Shown: positions 1 through 7,400 of the stretch, in pieces | Position numbering within the stretch: position 1 is the stretch's first letter | Layout of the letters: the number at the start of each line of letters is the position of its first letter | NCBI GenBank assembly: GCA_004555855.1 | Contig: SFJQ01000003.1 | Span: 1 to 42,817 of the forward strand | From: [Eubacterium] saphenum | Lineage (GTDB): Bacteria > Bacillota > Clostridia > Oscillospirales > Ruminococcaceae | Direction: 5' to 3' | Length of the DNA stretch: 42,817 nt | Notes under the pieces: model-generated | Told to the model about the DNA's origin: nothing | The model's input: only the letters and a program-made list of their open reading frames with translations | Database searches by the model: none | Made by a program: the position numbers and the translations under genes

Positions 1-26
1 GAACCTTTTTCTGAAGAAAAAGGTTC
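1..26. repeat. Perfect palindrome, copy 1 of a dispersed intergenic element
   Basis: A 12-bp perfect inverted repeat (arms 1-12 and 15-26, loop GA) lies downstream of the htpG stop and reaches the window edge. Read on the minus strand, the arms plus the GGTTTGG just before them match a degenerate copy near 18661-18692 (GGTTT, then AACC, then TTTTCTTCAGAAAA, then GTTC). It is therefore more likely a dispersed repeat than a private terminator, though it could also end htpG transcription. Sequence beyond position 1 is not visible. Confidence 0.5.
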
Positions 27-78
27 CAAACCTCCAAAAAGACTTTTTTCGCTGCGCGGCTCTCGTACAGAAATGCGC

Positions 79-1974
79 TTACTTCGCCAGCAGCTCGCAA
101 ACCTTATTCGAGAACTCCACAGGATTTTCAATCGGCATTCCCTCAATCAACAACGCCTGATTGTACAAAATATCCGCGTAATCCGCCGCCTTATCCTTAT
201 CGCTCTCGTACAACTCCTTCAGCTTCCCGAAAATCTTGTGATTAGGATTAATCTCAAGAATTTTCTCCGCCTTCGCGCCTTCTCCGTTCGGCATCGCCGA
301 CAGCACCTTCTCCATCTCAACCGACAGCATTCCCTCGCTTGTTATGCAAACAGGGTGGTTCTTCAGGCGCTGCGACAGCTTGACCGCCTTAACCTTTCCG
401 CCGAGTTTCTCCGTCATAAACTCGAACAGCGGCTTGTTGTCCTCCTCGGCCTTCTTGATTTCTTCCTTCTCCTCGGGAGTATCAAGTCCAAGGTCGTCCG
501 CGGAAACCGACTTGTACTCCTTCCCGTCAAAGTCGTGCATCATTTGCAGGCAGAACTCGTCAACGTGGTCGGTAAGGTACAGAATTTCGTAGCCCTTGTC
601 GCGAACCTGCTCGGTCTGCGGAAGGCTCTCGATACGCGTAACGCTGCTTCCGCTCGCGAAATAAATGTACTTCTGCTCCTCTTTCATACGCGAAACGTAC
701 TCCTCAAGCGTGGTCGTACCGCCGTTTGACGTCTTGAACAGCAAGAGGTCCTGAAGCTCGTCCTTGTTCATTCCGTAAGCCTCGTAAATGCCGTACTTAA
801 TCTGTGCGCCAAACGTTTCAAAGAATTTTTCGTATTTCTCGCGCTCGTTTTTGAGCAGTTTTTTCAGCTCGTTCTTAATCGACTTTTCGATGCTCTTTGC
901 GATAATTTTCAGCTGTCTGTCGTGCTGGAGCATTTCACGGGAGATGTTAAGCGACAAATCCTCGCTGTCCACAAGACCCTTGACGAAGCTGAAATAATCG
1001 GGCAGCAAATCCGAGCATTTCTCCATAATCATAACGCCGCTTGAATAGAGCTGCAAGCCCTTTTCGTAGTTCTTGGAGTAATAGTCGTAGGGCGCGTTCT
1101 GCGGAATGTAAAGCAGCGCGGAATAGGTTGCCGTGCCCTCGGTTTTTGTGTGAATGTGGAGAAGCGGGTCGGTGTAATCGTAGAATTTGTCCTTGTAGAA
1201 CTGATTGTAATCCTCGTCCTTCAGCTCGGTCTTGGACTTTTTCCAGATAGGAACCATAGAGTTGAGCGTTTCGGTAACGGTTTCCTTTTCATACTCCGGT
1301 TCCTTTCCGTCAACGCCGGTGCCTTCCTTGAGTTTTTCGTGCTCGACGTCCATCTTGATGGGATAGCGGATATAATCGGAATACTTCTTGACAAGCTCCT
1401 TGATTTTATAGGGCGTGAGGAACTCGTCGTAGTTCTCCTCATCGGCATTGTCCTTGATTTCAAGGGTGATAACCGTGCCGTTTGCGTCCTTTTCAGCGTC
1501 CTCGATTGAGTAGCCCTCGGCGCCGTCGCTCTGCCACATATAAGCCTTATCCGAGCCGTAAGCCTTGGAAATCACGGTAACTCTCTTCGCTACCATAAAC
1601 GCGGAGTAAAAGCCCACGCCAAACTGCCCGATAACGTCAACATCTTCGGTTTTTTCGTTGTCGCGCTTGAACTCGAAAGAGCCGCTCTGCGCGATTGTGC
1701 CGAGGTTGTTTTCAAGCTCGTCCTTGGTCATACCGATACCGTTATCGGAAATTGTGAGCGTGCGCGCGTCCTTGTCAACGGCAAGCGTAATCTGCATATC
1801 AGAGCGCGTCAGCCCGAGATTTTCCTCCATCGACCTGAAATACAGCTTATCCATCGCGTCTGAAGCGTTTGAAATAAGCTCGCGCAAAAAGATTTCCTTA
1901 TGCGTATAAATGGAGTTTATCATCATCTCCAGCAAGCGCTTGGATTCCGCTTTAAATTCCTTTTTTTCTGCCAT
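79..1974 (-). CDS. htpG: Molecular chaperone HtpG (bacterial Hsp90)
   Basis: This 631-residue protein is full length for bacterial Hsp90, the cytosolic ATP-dependent chaperone that remodels client proteins as a homodimer. The N-terminal GHKL ATPase domain shows the ELISNASDA helix (about residues 33-41), the ATP-lid DNGIGM motif and the GQFGVGFYSAF segment. The middle domain and the C-terminal dimerisation domain follow, without the MEEVD tail of eukaryotic forms. The ATG at 1974 is chosen because TAGGAG sits nine bases upstream. The gene stands alone behind its own promoter and a perfect CIRCE operator, so HrcA control is expected. Identification is secure. Confidence 0.98.
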   Translation of the reverse strand: MAEKKEFKAESKRLLEMMINSIYTHKEIFLRELISNASDAMDKLYFRSMEENLGLTRSDMQITLAVDKDARTLTISDNGIGMTKDELENNLGTIAQSGSFEFKRDNEKTEDVDVIGQFGVGFYSAFMVAKRVTVISKAYGSDKAYMWQSDGAEGYSIEDAEKDANGTVITLEIKDNADEENYDEFLTPYKIKELVKKYSDYIRYPIKMDVEHEKLKEGTGVDGKEPEYEKETVTETLNSMVPIWKKSKTELKDEDYNQFYKDKFYDYTDPLLHIHTKTEGTATYSALLYIPQNAPYDYYSKNYEKGLQLYSSGVMIMEKCSDLLPDYFSFVKGLVDSEDLSLNISREMLQHDRQLKIIAKSIEKSIKNELKKLLKNEREKYEKFFETFGAQIKYGIYEAYGMNKDELQDLLLFKTSNGGTTTLEEYVSRMKEEQKYIYFASGSSVTRIESLPQTEQVRDKGYEILYLTDHVDEFCLQMMHDFDGKEYKSVSADDLGLDTPEEKEEIKKAEEDNKPLFEFMTEKLGGKVKAVKLSQRLKNHPVCITSEGMLSVEMEKVLSAMPNGEGAKAEKILEINPNHKIFGKLKELYESDKDKAADYADILYNQALLIEGMPIENPVEFSNKVCELLAK

Positions 1975-2021
1975 TTAAATCATCTCCTAAATATTTAAAT
2001 CAAATGCAGCATACACTTATT

Positions 2022-2048
2022 TTAGCACTCTGCTCATTAGAGTGCTAA
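2022..2048. promoter_or_regulatory. CIRCE operator (HrcA binding site) of htpG
   Basis: A perfect 9-9-9 inverted repeat, TTAGCACTC, nine-base spacer, GAGTGCTAA, matches the CIRCE consensus exactly. It covers the expected transcription start of htpG, just downstream of the -10 box. CIRCE is bound by the repressor HrcA, which normally controls groESL and dnaK. The position predicts direct repression of htpG and heat-shock induction. Confidence 0.95.
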
Positions 2049-2052
2049 CTAT

Positions 2053-2080
2053 ATTATACAACTATTTTTTGAAAAGTCAA
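2053..2080 (-). promoter_or_regulatory. Sigma-A promoter of htpG
   Basis: On the minus strand TTGACT (2075-2080) and TATAAT (2053-2058) are separated by 16 bases. The predicted start, near 2046, falls inside the CIRCE operator. Confidence 0.85.
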
Positions 2081-2131
2081 GGGTTTTGGAGAAAAATTTT
2101 GCGAGAATTTTTAACAATTTGCGAAAAGTGC

Positions 2132-2163
2132 AAAAAAAGCCGCAGACAAGGGGGTGTCTGCGG
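2132..2163 (-). terminator. Intrinsic terminator of the small RNA and AEC operon
   Basis: Nine-base-pair stem CCGCAGACA/TGTCTGCGG (2140-2148, 2155-2163) with a six-base loop, followed on the minus strand by CTTTTTTTG. No other terminator is seen between the AEC gene and this site, so read-through from that operon would also stop here. Confidence 0.9.
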
Positions 2164-2287
2164 TTAAATCAAATTAAGGTTGCCGACTGTTTGGGGAAAA
2201 CAGTTTATCGGCTGAAAATAATTGGGGAAAATATATTAAGAAGTATGCAGGCTTAAAAGCCTAAATACTATCTTGACAATTTCTAAC
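2132..2287 (-). ncRNA. Candidate trans-acting small RNA with C-rich motifs
   Basis: This non-coding unit of about 156 nt has a sigma-A promoter at its 5' end and an intrinsic terminator at its 3' end. On the minus strand it can form three hairpins. The first pairs AGTAT with ATACT around AGGCTT/AAGCCT. The second is GCCGA, bulge, ACTGTTT, loop TCCCC, AAACAGT, CGGC. The third is the terminator with a CCCCCT loop. The ten-base string TTTTCCCCAA occurs twice, once unpaired (2222-2231) and once at the second loop (2191-2200). Exposed C-rich segments are typical of RNAs that pair with Shine-Dalgarno sequences, such as RsaE/RoxS, but I see no homology to a named family. No convincing ORF lies inside. 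The A/T-rich ends could also pair imperfectly. Confidence 0.65.
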
Positions 2288-2293
2288 ATATAA

Positions 2294-2322
2294 ATTATAC
2301 CATTTTTTTTGGAAATTTGCAA
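2294..2322 (-). promoter_or_regulatory. Sigma-A promoter of the small RNA
   Basis: TTGCAA (2317-2322) and TATAAT (2294-2299) with a 17-base spacer on the minus strand. The predicted start is a G near 2287. No gene follows before the terminator at 2163. Confidence 0.75.
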
Positions 2323-2364
2323 CAATTATTGTGTACAAACTGCAAGAGAATTTTTTGTGCATTT

Positions 2365-3309
2365 TCACGAAATCCACCCGCACATCAACTCGTAAAACGC
2401 GAGAATAAGCGGCATTGTCGCCATGCTCAAAATCGTGGAAACAGCAAAATGATTTGACGCGTATTCGGCGTTTTTGCCGAATTTGTGCGAGAACATAATC
2501 GCCGCCGAAGCCGTGGGAGCCGCCGCCGCGACAAGAATCGACCCGACAGCGGTTGGGTTTGCGCCGAAATGCCGCGCAAGAGCGTAGCCCGCAGCGATTA
2601 CCGCCGGCAAAAGCAGCAGCCGAAACGCCTGCAGAAAATACACGCGCTTTTTCGTGAAGCAGCTTTTAATTCCTGCCATAGCAATCGTTGCTCCCGAAAC
2701 AATCATCGCAAGCGGCGTGTTGAGCGCGCCGAGATAATTGAGCGGCTGCTGAATGATTTCCGGAACTCGAAATCCCGTGAAAAAGCACACCAAGCCGAGA
2801 ATTATACTCAGCATCGCCGGCGAGAGCACAATCTTCACCAGCCCTTTTCCCGACATCTTTTTCCCGCTCATCATCACAACGCCGTGCGTCCACATAAAAA
2901 CGTTGAACGCGGTGATATAAGCCGTGAGGTAAAACACGCCCTCCGAGCCGTAGGTTGCCTCGGCAAGCGGAATTCCCATAAATGCGCAGTTTGAATAGCC
3001 GATTGCAAAGCGCTCGACCTCGAAATCCTTGTGCGTTTTTCGCACAATAAGCCTAGCTGCAAGCACGGACAACGCCTGTGACGCAAACGCAAGCGCAAGC
3101 GCCGTCAGAAGCCCTTTGAGCAGCTCGGGGTTAAAATCTGTCTGATAAGCGTTGAAAATGACAATCGGGTTGATTATGGAAATCGTGATATTCGACAGCC
3201 GTTTTGACGAGTTTTCGTCAAGAAAATCCTTCTTGTACAAAAAATACCCGAAAAACAGCAAAATTAGCATTACACCGGCTTGAAATGCCGTAATCAGCGC
3301 AGAGTTCAT
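2365..3309 (-). CDS. AEC (auxin efflux carrier) family transporter
   Basis: This 314-residue, strongly hydrophobic protein has about ten predicted membrane segments, the usual size and layout of the AEC/PF03547 family. Members move organic acids or small organic anions such as malate across the cytoplasmic membrane; the substrate here cannot be told. Recognisable parts are the N-terminal FGYFLYKKDFLDE segment and the NPIVIFNAY stretch. The start overlaps the bioY stop by four bases (ATGA), with AAAGGA upstream, so the two are translationally coupled. It is the last gene of the yajC-tetR-bioY operon. The link to biotin transport is positional only. Confidence 0.85.
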   Translation of the reverse strand: MNSALITAFQAGVMLILLFFGYFLYKKDFLDENSSKRLSNITISIINPIVIFNAYQTDFNPELLKGLLTALALAFASQALSVLAARLIVRKTHKDFEVERFAIGYSNCAFMGIPLAEATYGSEGVFYLTAYITAFNVFMWTHGVVMMSGKKMSGKGLVKIVLSPAMLSIILGLVCFFTGFRVPEIIQQPLNYLGALNTPLAMIVSGATIAMAGIKSCFTKKRVYFLQAFRLLLLPAVIAAGYALARHFGANPTAVGSILVAAAAPTASAAIMFSHKFGKNAEYASNHFAVSTILSMATMPLILAFYELMCGWIS

Positions 3310-3860
3310 TGTTTTTTCCTTTGATATGCCAGAATTTTATCCATTCTTGATTTCAGCGGAATACAAATCGCCGTTGCCGCGGCAATCTTGATAGAGTCAC
3401 CGATAAGAAACGGCACAACGCAGCTCATAAGCGCGGGACCAAGCGCGCTTCCCGTTGAAATCATAAACCAAGCCGTGCCGAAAACATAGCAGGCAAGAGT
3501 TCCCAAAACCATTCCCACGGGCATGAGTTTTTTATTACGTTCGGCAAAAATTCCCGTTAATATAACCAGCGGTATAAAGCCGATTATGTAGCCGCCCGTC
3601 ACTCCGAGCAGTTTTGCGAAACCGCCCGAAAATCCCGTAAAAACGGGCAGACCGACAGCTCCCAGCATAATGTAAACGCAAACCGCCGCTACGCCCTTTT
3701 TGCTCCCGAGAAATCCGCCCGCAAGGTAAATCGCAAACGTTCCCAGCGAAATCGGAATTGCACCGACGCTAATCGAAAACGGCGCCATTATGCAGATTAT
3801 CGCCGCAAAAAGCGCGATGAACACCATATTGTTCACCGTGAAAAACTTATTCTCTTTCAC
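3306..3860 (-). CDS. bioY: Biotin transporter BioY (ECF S component)
   Basis: This 184-residue membrane protein has about six predicted helices and matches BioY, the biotin-binding S component of energy-coupling-factor transporters. Typical features are the N-terminal FSISVGAIPISLGTFAIYLA segment (about residues 28-47) and the GFSGGFAKLLGVTGGYIIGF region. It captures biotin and needs an ECF ATPase/EcfT module, none of which is in this window. The start is a GTG at 3860, twelve bases after tetR, with a weak AAGAAGTGA ribosome site. No BirA operator is visible. The adjacent TetR-type gene may regulate it, which is an inference from position. Confidence 0.93.
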   Translation of the reverse strand: MKENKFFTVNNMVFIALFAAIICIMAPFSISVGAIPISLGTFAIYLAGGFLGSKKGVAAVCVYIMLGAVGLPVFTGFSGGFAKLLGVTGGYIIGFIPLVILTGIFAERNKKLMPVGMVLGTLACYVFGTAWFMISTGSALGPALMSCVVPFLIGDSIKIAAATAICIPLKSRMDKILAYQRKKQ

Positions 3861-3872
3861 AAAATCACTTCT

Positions 3873-4457
3873 TTACTTCTCCGCCAAGAGTTTTCTCTCG
3901 GGCACAAACGCCGACAAGCCCTTTACGGCAGTTTTCACGGAAATATCCGCGAGAACGTCGATATCCTCGCGGCAGCCGTCCCGAAACCACGACGCGTACA
4001 CCGAAAGCACTCCCGAAACGATAAATTCCGAAATTGCGTTAAGTTCGCGGTCGTTGTTTCCCGCGCCGATATTTCGCAAAGCCGCTGAAATCGTCCTTCG
4101 CAGAGCGAGCTTCATTCTGCCGCTTGTAAAAATCTCGGGATTATACCGCATAAGCCGCGAGAAAAAGTCCCTGTGCAGCTTCACGGTATCGCTTACGCCG
4201 CGCACAACCGCGCCGATATTCAGCAGGCTCCCGCTTTGAAGGTGCTCGGAAAACTCCTTTAGAAACTCGTTTTCAAGCTCCTCGAGAACATCGCCGACGG
4301 TGCGGTAATGACGGTAAAAGGTTTTTCGGTTTATCTTTGCAAGCTCGCAGATTTCCGAAACGGTAATGCGCGTAATGGGTTTCTCGGACATTATCTCAAC
4401 CAGCACGTTCCTGATATTCGCGCGCGTCTTGATAATCCTTAAATCGGGTTTTGGCAT
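3873..4457 (-). CDS. TetR/AcrR family transcriptional regulator
   Basis: This 194-residue protein has an N-terminal TetR helix-turn-helix (about residues 8-55) with ITVSEICELAKINRKTFYRH, the recognition-helix signature of the family. The remainder is a helical ligand or dimer domain of the type common in Clostridia. The ATG overlaps the yajC stop by one base (TAATG), and bioY follows twelve bases later, so it is co-transcribed with yajC, bioY and the AEC transporter. A role in regulating its own operon in response to a small molecule is plausible, but no operator palindrome is obvious at the yajC promoter. Confidence 0.88.
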   Translation of the reverse strand: MPKPDLRIIKTRANIRNVLVEIMSEKPITRITVSEICELAKINRKTFYRHYRTVGDVLEELENEFLKEFSEHLQSGSLLNIGAVVRGVSDTVKLHRDFFSRLMRYNPEIFTSGRMKLALRRTISAALRNIGAGNNDRELNAISEFIVSGVLSVYASWFRDGCREDIDVLADISVKTAVKGLSAFVPERKLLAEK

Positions 4458-4864
4458 TACTTTATTTCGTTCTTTCCGCTCTTCTTGTCCTTTGTAGCCT
4501 TTGCTGTGGCAACCTCGGCGGTTGCTGCCTCGTGATGGGTGTTGTTTCTGGCAATAGCTGTCTTGAGTACGCGGATTTTTGTGCGGTCGCTTCCGGTTTC
4601 GATAAGAACGGTGTCCTCCTTAACCGACAGAACGCGCCCGATAATACCGCCGTTTGTGACAACCTCGTCGGCAACCTCAATGTTATTGAGCATATCCTGC
4701 ATTTCCTTGTTGCGCTTCTTCTCGGGGCGCAGAATAAGGAAGTAGAAAATTCCGACCATAAGCACAAGCGGCAAAATCATCGTCAGAATAGAAGCCCACT
4801 GCGAACCCGCAGCAGCTGCTGCCGAAGCATTAGAACTCGTTGAAATCAAATTGAGAAAATTCAT
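4457..4864 (-). CDS. yajC: Preprotein translocase subunit YajC
   Basis: This 135-residue protein has an Ala/Ser-rich N-terminus, one membrane helix (about residues 25-45: ILTMILPLVLMVGIFYFLIL) and the conserved RPEKKRNKEMQDML segment right after it. These are diagnostic for YajC, the accessory membrane subunit of the Sec translocon. The C-terminal tail is Lys/Ala rich and probably disordered. The frame is open further upstream to 4909, but the ATG at 4864 is preferred because GGAGG lies seven to eight bases before it. It is the first gene of the yajC-tetR-bioY-AEC operon. No secD or secF lies nearby. Confidence 0.95.
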   Translation of the reverse strand: MNFLNLISTSSNASAAAAAGSQWASILTMILPLVLMVGIFYFLILRPEKKRNKEMQDMLNNIEVADEVVTNGGIIGRVLSVKEDTVLIETGSDRTKIRVLKTAIARNNTHHEAATAEVATAKATKDKKSGKNEIK

Positions 4865-4916
4865 TTTTTGTCCTCCGTATCTGTTTTGTTTTATACATAA
4901 AGTGTACAACTTTTAT

Positions 4917-4945
4917 ATTATACACCCTGTTTCCTGAAAAATCAA
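4917..4945 (-). promoter_or_regulatory. Sigma-A promoter of yajC operon
   Basis: TTGATT (4940-4945), 17-base spacer, TATAAT (4917-4922) on the minus strand, about 50 bases before the yajC ATG. Confidence 0.75.
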
Positions 4946-4961
4946 GTGGTAAATATCAGAG

Positions 4962-6158
4962 TTATTGTCCGAAAACGCTGATTTCGGTTTCCGAGAACGC
5001 TTTTTTGATATCCGAGAGCGCCGTTTCCGAATAGCCGCCCTTGATAACCACATAAAATTCCGCGTCGCCGAGAGCAGTTTTCAGCTTTCCGGCAAAATCC
5101 TTGGCGTTTGTGTAAGCCTCCGTTGCGGAAGCAGTCGGCGTGTAATCGATGATGAGCTTGATTTCGGAGAGCTTTTCCGCGCTCCCGCAAAGCTCCGCGT
5201 CCGTACACAAACGGTTCTGCGCGATTACATTTTCACCCGCAAGCTCAACCCAAATCTCCGCGCCGTTCTTTTCAGCGCCCGCTTTCGCCGAGTCCAGAAC
5301 GTCCCAGAGAGCGTCCAGACGCGCTTTGTTGTCCGAAAGCGGCAGGTCGGAGAGATAATTTACAATATCATCTCTGTGGAACAGCGGGAACATCGTGTTC
5401 ACGGCGATGATGTTCTTGAAGCCCGCCGCCGACAGCTCCTCGGTGATTTCACCCATAAACTGAAGCGTCTGCGTTCTGAACGGCGACAGCCACGGCTTTC
5501 CGCCCTTGTCAACGCGGTTGTCATGCCACGTCAAGCCGCTGCCTGTTATCCGATAGCCTCCGTCCGTCACATATCTGCTGCCGCAAAGCTTATCCTTGAG
5601 GGTGCTGATTTTAGCTGCGGGAATAAAGCCCGCGTCCGAAATCGCTTTGCAGATTTGCTCGGCTGAGAGAGTGCCGGTGATAACGTCGTTGTTTTCAAGG
5701 GACTTGATTTCGCTTTTGTACAGGAAGTTTCCCGTTTCGTTTTTCAGCGTCACGGCAACCGTTCCCGCTCCCGCAGCCTTTGCCGCAGCAAGCGCGCTGT
5801 TAAGCGAAGCGGAGCTTAAAGCGGCGTCCTCGGGAAGAAAATACACGTCGGTCATTTTCCGAACGGGTTCAATGGGAGCTTCCGAGCTTTCCTCGGAGGA
5901 AACCGGAGCTTCGCTTTCCGAGGAAACTTCCTCGCTTGACGGGGGAGTCCACGCGGATTCCGAGGTAAGGGAGCTGTTGTTGCGGTTGTTGAAAAACTCA
6001 ACAAGCGGTTTCCCCAGACCAAAGCCAAGAACACCGAGCGCACAAGCCGCCACAACCGTTATGACAATCGTGAGGACTTTTTTTCGCTTGTTTTTTCGTT
6101 TGCTGTAAAGGTTTACCTTGCTTCGTTTGATTTTGATGTTGGTTTTTTTGTTCTTCAA
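4962..6158 (-). CDS. Membrane-anchored putative glycoside hydrolase (DUF4015-like)
   Basis: Starting at TTG 6158 the protein has 398 residues: a very basic cytoplasmic N-terminus, one membrane helix (VLTIVITVVAACALGVLGFG), a Ser/Glu/Pro-rich linker and an extracellular domain. That domain resembles the putative glycosidase family DUF4015/COG1306, a TIM-barrel-like fold, with the GLTWHDN and KPWLSPF elements and a GFKNIIAVNTMFP strand. Activity is unproven. The frame is open to TTG 6209, but that start lies inside the preceding gene without a good ribosome site. AAAGGGGG ten bases before 6158 favours the shorter form. It is the last gene of the rpe/Rnf-like operon and could act on the cell envelope. 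Confidence 0.65.
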   Translation of the reverse strand: MKNKKTNIKIKRSKVNLYSKRKNKRKKVLTIVITVVAACALGVLGFGLGKPLVEFFNNRNNSSLTSESAWTPPSSEEVSSESEAPVSSEESSEAPIEPVRKMTDVYFLPEDAALSSASLNSALAAAKAAGAGTVAVTLKNETGNFLYKSEIKSLENNDVITGTLSAEQICKAISDAGFIPAAKISTLKDKLCGSRYVTDGGYRITGSGLTWHDNRVDKGGKPWLSPFRTQTLQFMGEITEELSAAGFKNIIAVNTMFPLFHRDDIVNYLSDLPLSDNKARLDALWDVLDSAKAGAEKNGAEIWVELAGENVIAQNRLCTDAELCGSAEKLSEIKLIIDYTPTASATEAYTNAKDFAGKLKTALGDAEFYVVIKGGYSETALSDIKKAFSETEISVFGQ

Positions 6159-6186
6159 TGCGCTCAAGCCCCCTTTGACAAAATTT

Positions 6187-6783
6187 TCAGAACTCAGCCG
6201 TGTAGCCAATCATAACGTTAAACGCGAGAGATAAAATTCCGATATAAATCATCATTATCGGATAACCGCGGAAAATTTTCGGGATTTTTTCGCTTGACAG
6301 GCGGTCGTTTGCGATATTGAGCAAAAAGCAAGCGAGGAAGAAGCCGATGCCCGTGCCGAAGCCGTAGCCGACATATCCTGCAAAGCCTTTTCCGAAGGTT
6401 GAGTTAAGGAAAAGCGCTCCGAAAACCGCGCAGTTGAAAATCGCGAGATGCGCGAATTTTTTGACCTTGTAGAACGTTTTCGGGAAGCCTTTCCACAAAA
6501 TCAGCAGCCCGATAACGTACAGCAGACTTATTATCCCCACATAAACCAGCGGCATAAGCAAATCGCCGTATGGCAGCGGGAGCAAAAGCCCGTCAAACTG
6601 ATACGAAATAACGCTCGCGAGGGTTGTCATTATGGTAATTCCGATTGAGAAGCCGACAACGTGCGAGTCCTTTCGCGAGGCGTAAATAGCGACATTTGCG
6701 CCGAAAGCCCTGTCGAAAATCGCGTTCTGCGTGAAAACCGAAATCATCGCAAGGCTTACAATTCTTGCAAAAACGTTGCTCAT
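6187..6783 (-). CDS. RnfA/NqrE-like membrane subunit with altered Fe-S site
   Basis: This 198-residue protein has six predicted helices and aligns along its length with RnfA, one of two related core membrane subunits of Rnf and Na+-NQR complexes. The FNCAVFG segment (residues 116-122) keeps one of the two cysteines that normally help hold the intramembrane iron-sulphur centre. At the other site, where RnfA reads G-L-C-P, this protein reads G-A-N-V (Asn30). Start ATG 6783 follows AAAGGAG by eight bases and overlaps the RnfE-like stop (ATGA). The operon lacks RnfB, C and G. Family membership is clear; normal electron transfer is doubtful. Confidence 0.85.
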   Translation of the reverse strand: MSNVFARIVSLAMISVFTQNAIFDRAFGANVAIYASRKDSHVVGFSIGITIMTTLASVISYQFDGLLLPLPYGDLLMPLVYVGIISLLYVIGLLILWKGFPKTFYKVKKFAHLAIFNCAVFGALFLNSTFGKGFAGYVGYGFGTGIGFFLACFLLNIANDRLSSEKIPKIFRGYPIMMIYIGILSLAFNVMIGYTAEF

Positions 6784-7400
6784 TTCCCGCGCTCCTTTCT
6801 TGAAGAAACGCGCCTTCCCGCAGCAGCTCTGCAAAACGCCGCGAAAATTCCCACGAGAACAAATCCGAAGAAGGGAGATTTTGCCGCGGGTACAATCGGC
6901 TCGCAGACGTGAAATCCGAAAACCGTTCCGTAGGACAGAATTTCTCTCACAAATCCCGCCGCAAACGCCGCCATCGCGTAGCCCGCAATATAAATCAGAG
7001 CGTCAACAGCCATTCTCCCGTAGGGTTCGAGGTAAAAGCGGCTCTCGGTTTTCGCGAGGATAAGCGAGTTCACAACCGTAAGCTCAATATAAACCATAAC
7101 CTCTTTCGTGGTGTCGGGGAAAAGATACCGCAGACCGATAACGGTCGGGATAAACATCGCTGCCGCGACGATTGTGTACAGTAATATTCTTACAGTATAC
7201 ACAATTTTTCTCGGAATAAACCTGCAAATCAGTATCGAGAAGTAAGAAATCGCGAAAAAGCTGAGCGTGAGGACAAGAGCACGCTGCATAGTCGTAGCCG
7301 CGACAATAATCGGCGCTGTGACAAGACCGCTCATAAGGACGATATTCTGCCGCAGCAGACCGTCGGCGTTTATGTGACTTTTCTTATTTTCCGCCGTCAT
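6780..7400 (-). CDS. RnfE/NqrD-like membrane subunit lacking both cysteines
   Basis: This 206-residue membrane protein aligns with RnfE, the partner of RnfA in the core of Rnf complexes; the C-terminal FVREILSYGTVFG matches the family's LREIIGNGTLF. Both cysteine positions are changed. The first, in L-C-P, reads T-A-P (Ala29). The second, in T-N-C, reads V-N-S (Ser112). Together with the A-like partner, only one of four expected ligands remains. Start ATG 7400 has AAGGAGG upstream and lies 17 bases inside the RnfD-like gene. It probably forms a pseudo-symmetric membrane pair with its neighbour, but its redox role is unknown. Confidence 0.83.
   Translation of the reverse strand: MTAENKKSHINADGLLRQNIVLMSGLVTAPIIVAATTMQRALVLTLSFFAISYFSILICRFIPRKIVYTVRILLYTIVAAAMFIPTVIGLRYLFPDTTKEVMVYIELTVVNSLILAKTESRFYLEPYGRMAVDALIYIAGYAMAAFAAGFVREILSYGTVFGFHVCEPIVPAAKSPFFGFVLVGIFAAFCRAAAGRRVSSRKERGK

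Noticed and set aside
2132..2287. 6S RNA
   Set aside because: The ends can pair weakly, but there is no long closing stem with a central bubble mimicking an open promoter, and the interior forms separate hairpins.
3861..3872. BirA operator at bioY
   Set aside because: bioY lies inside an operon only 12 bases after tetR, with no room for the long BirA palindrome; none was seen at the yajC promoter either.
6159..6209. Longer start (TTG 6209) for the glycosidase-like protein
   Set aside because: It would overlap the RnfA-like gene and has no ribosome site, while TTG 6158 has AAAGGGGG upstream.
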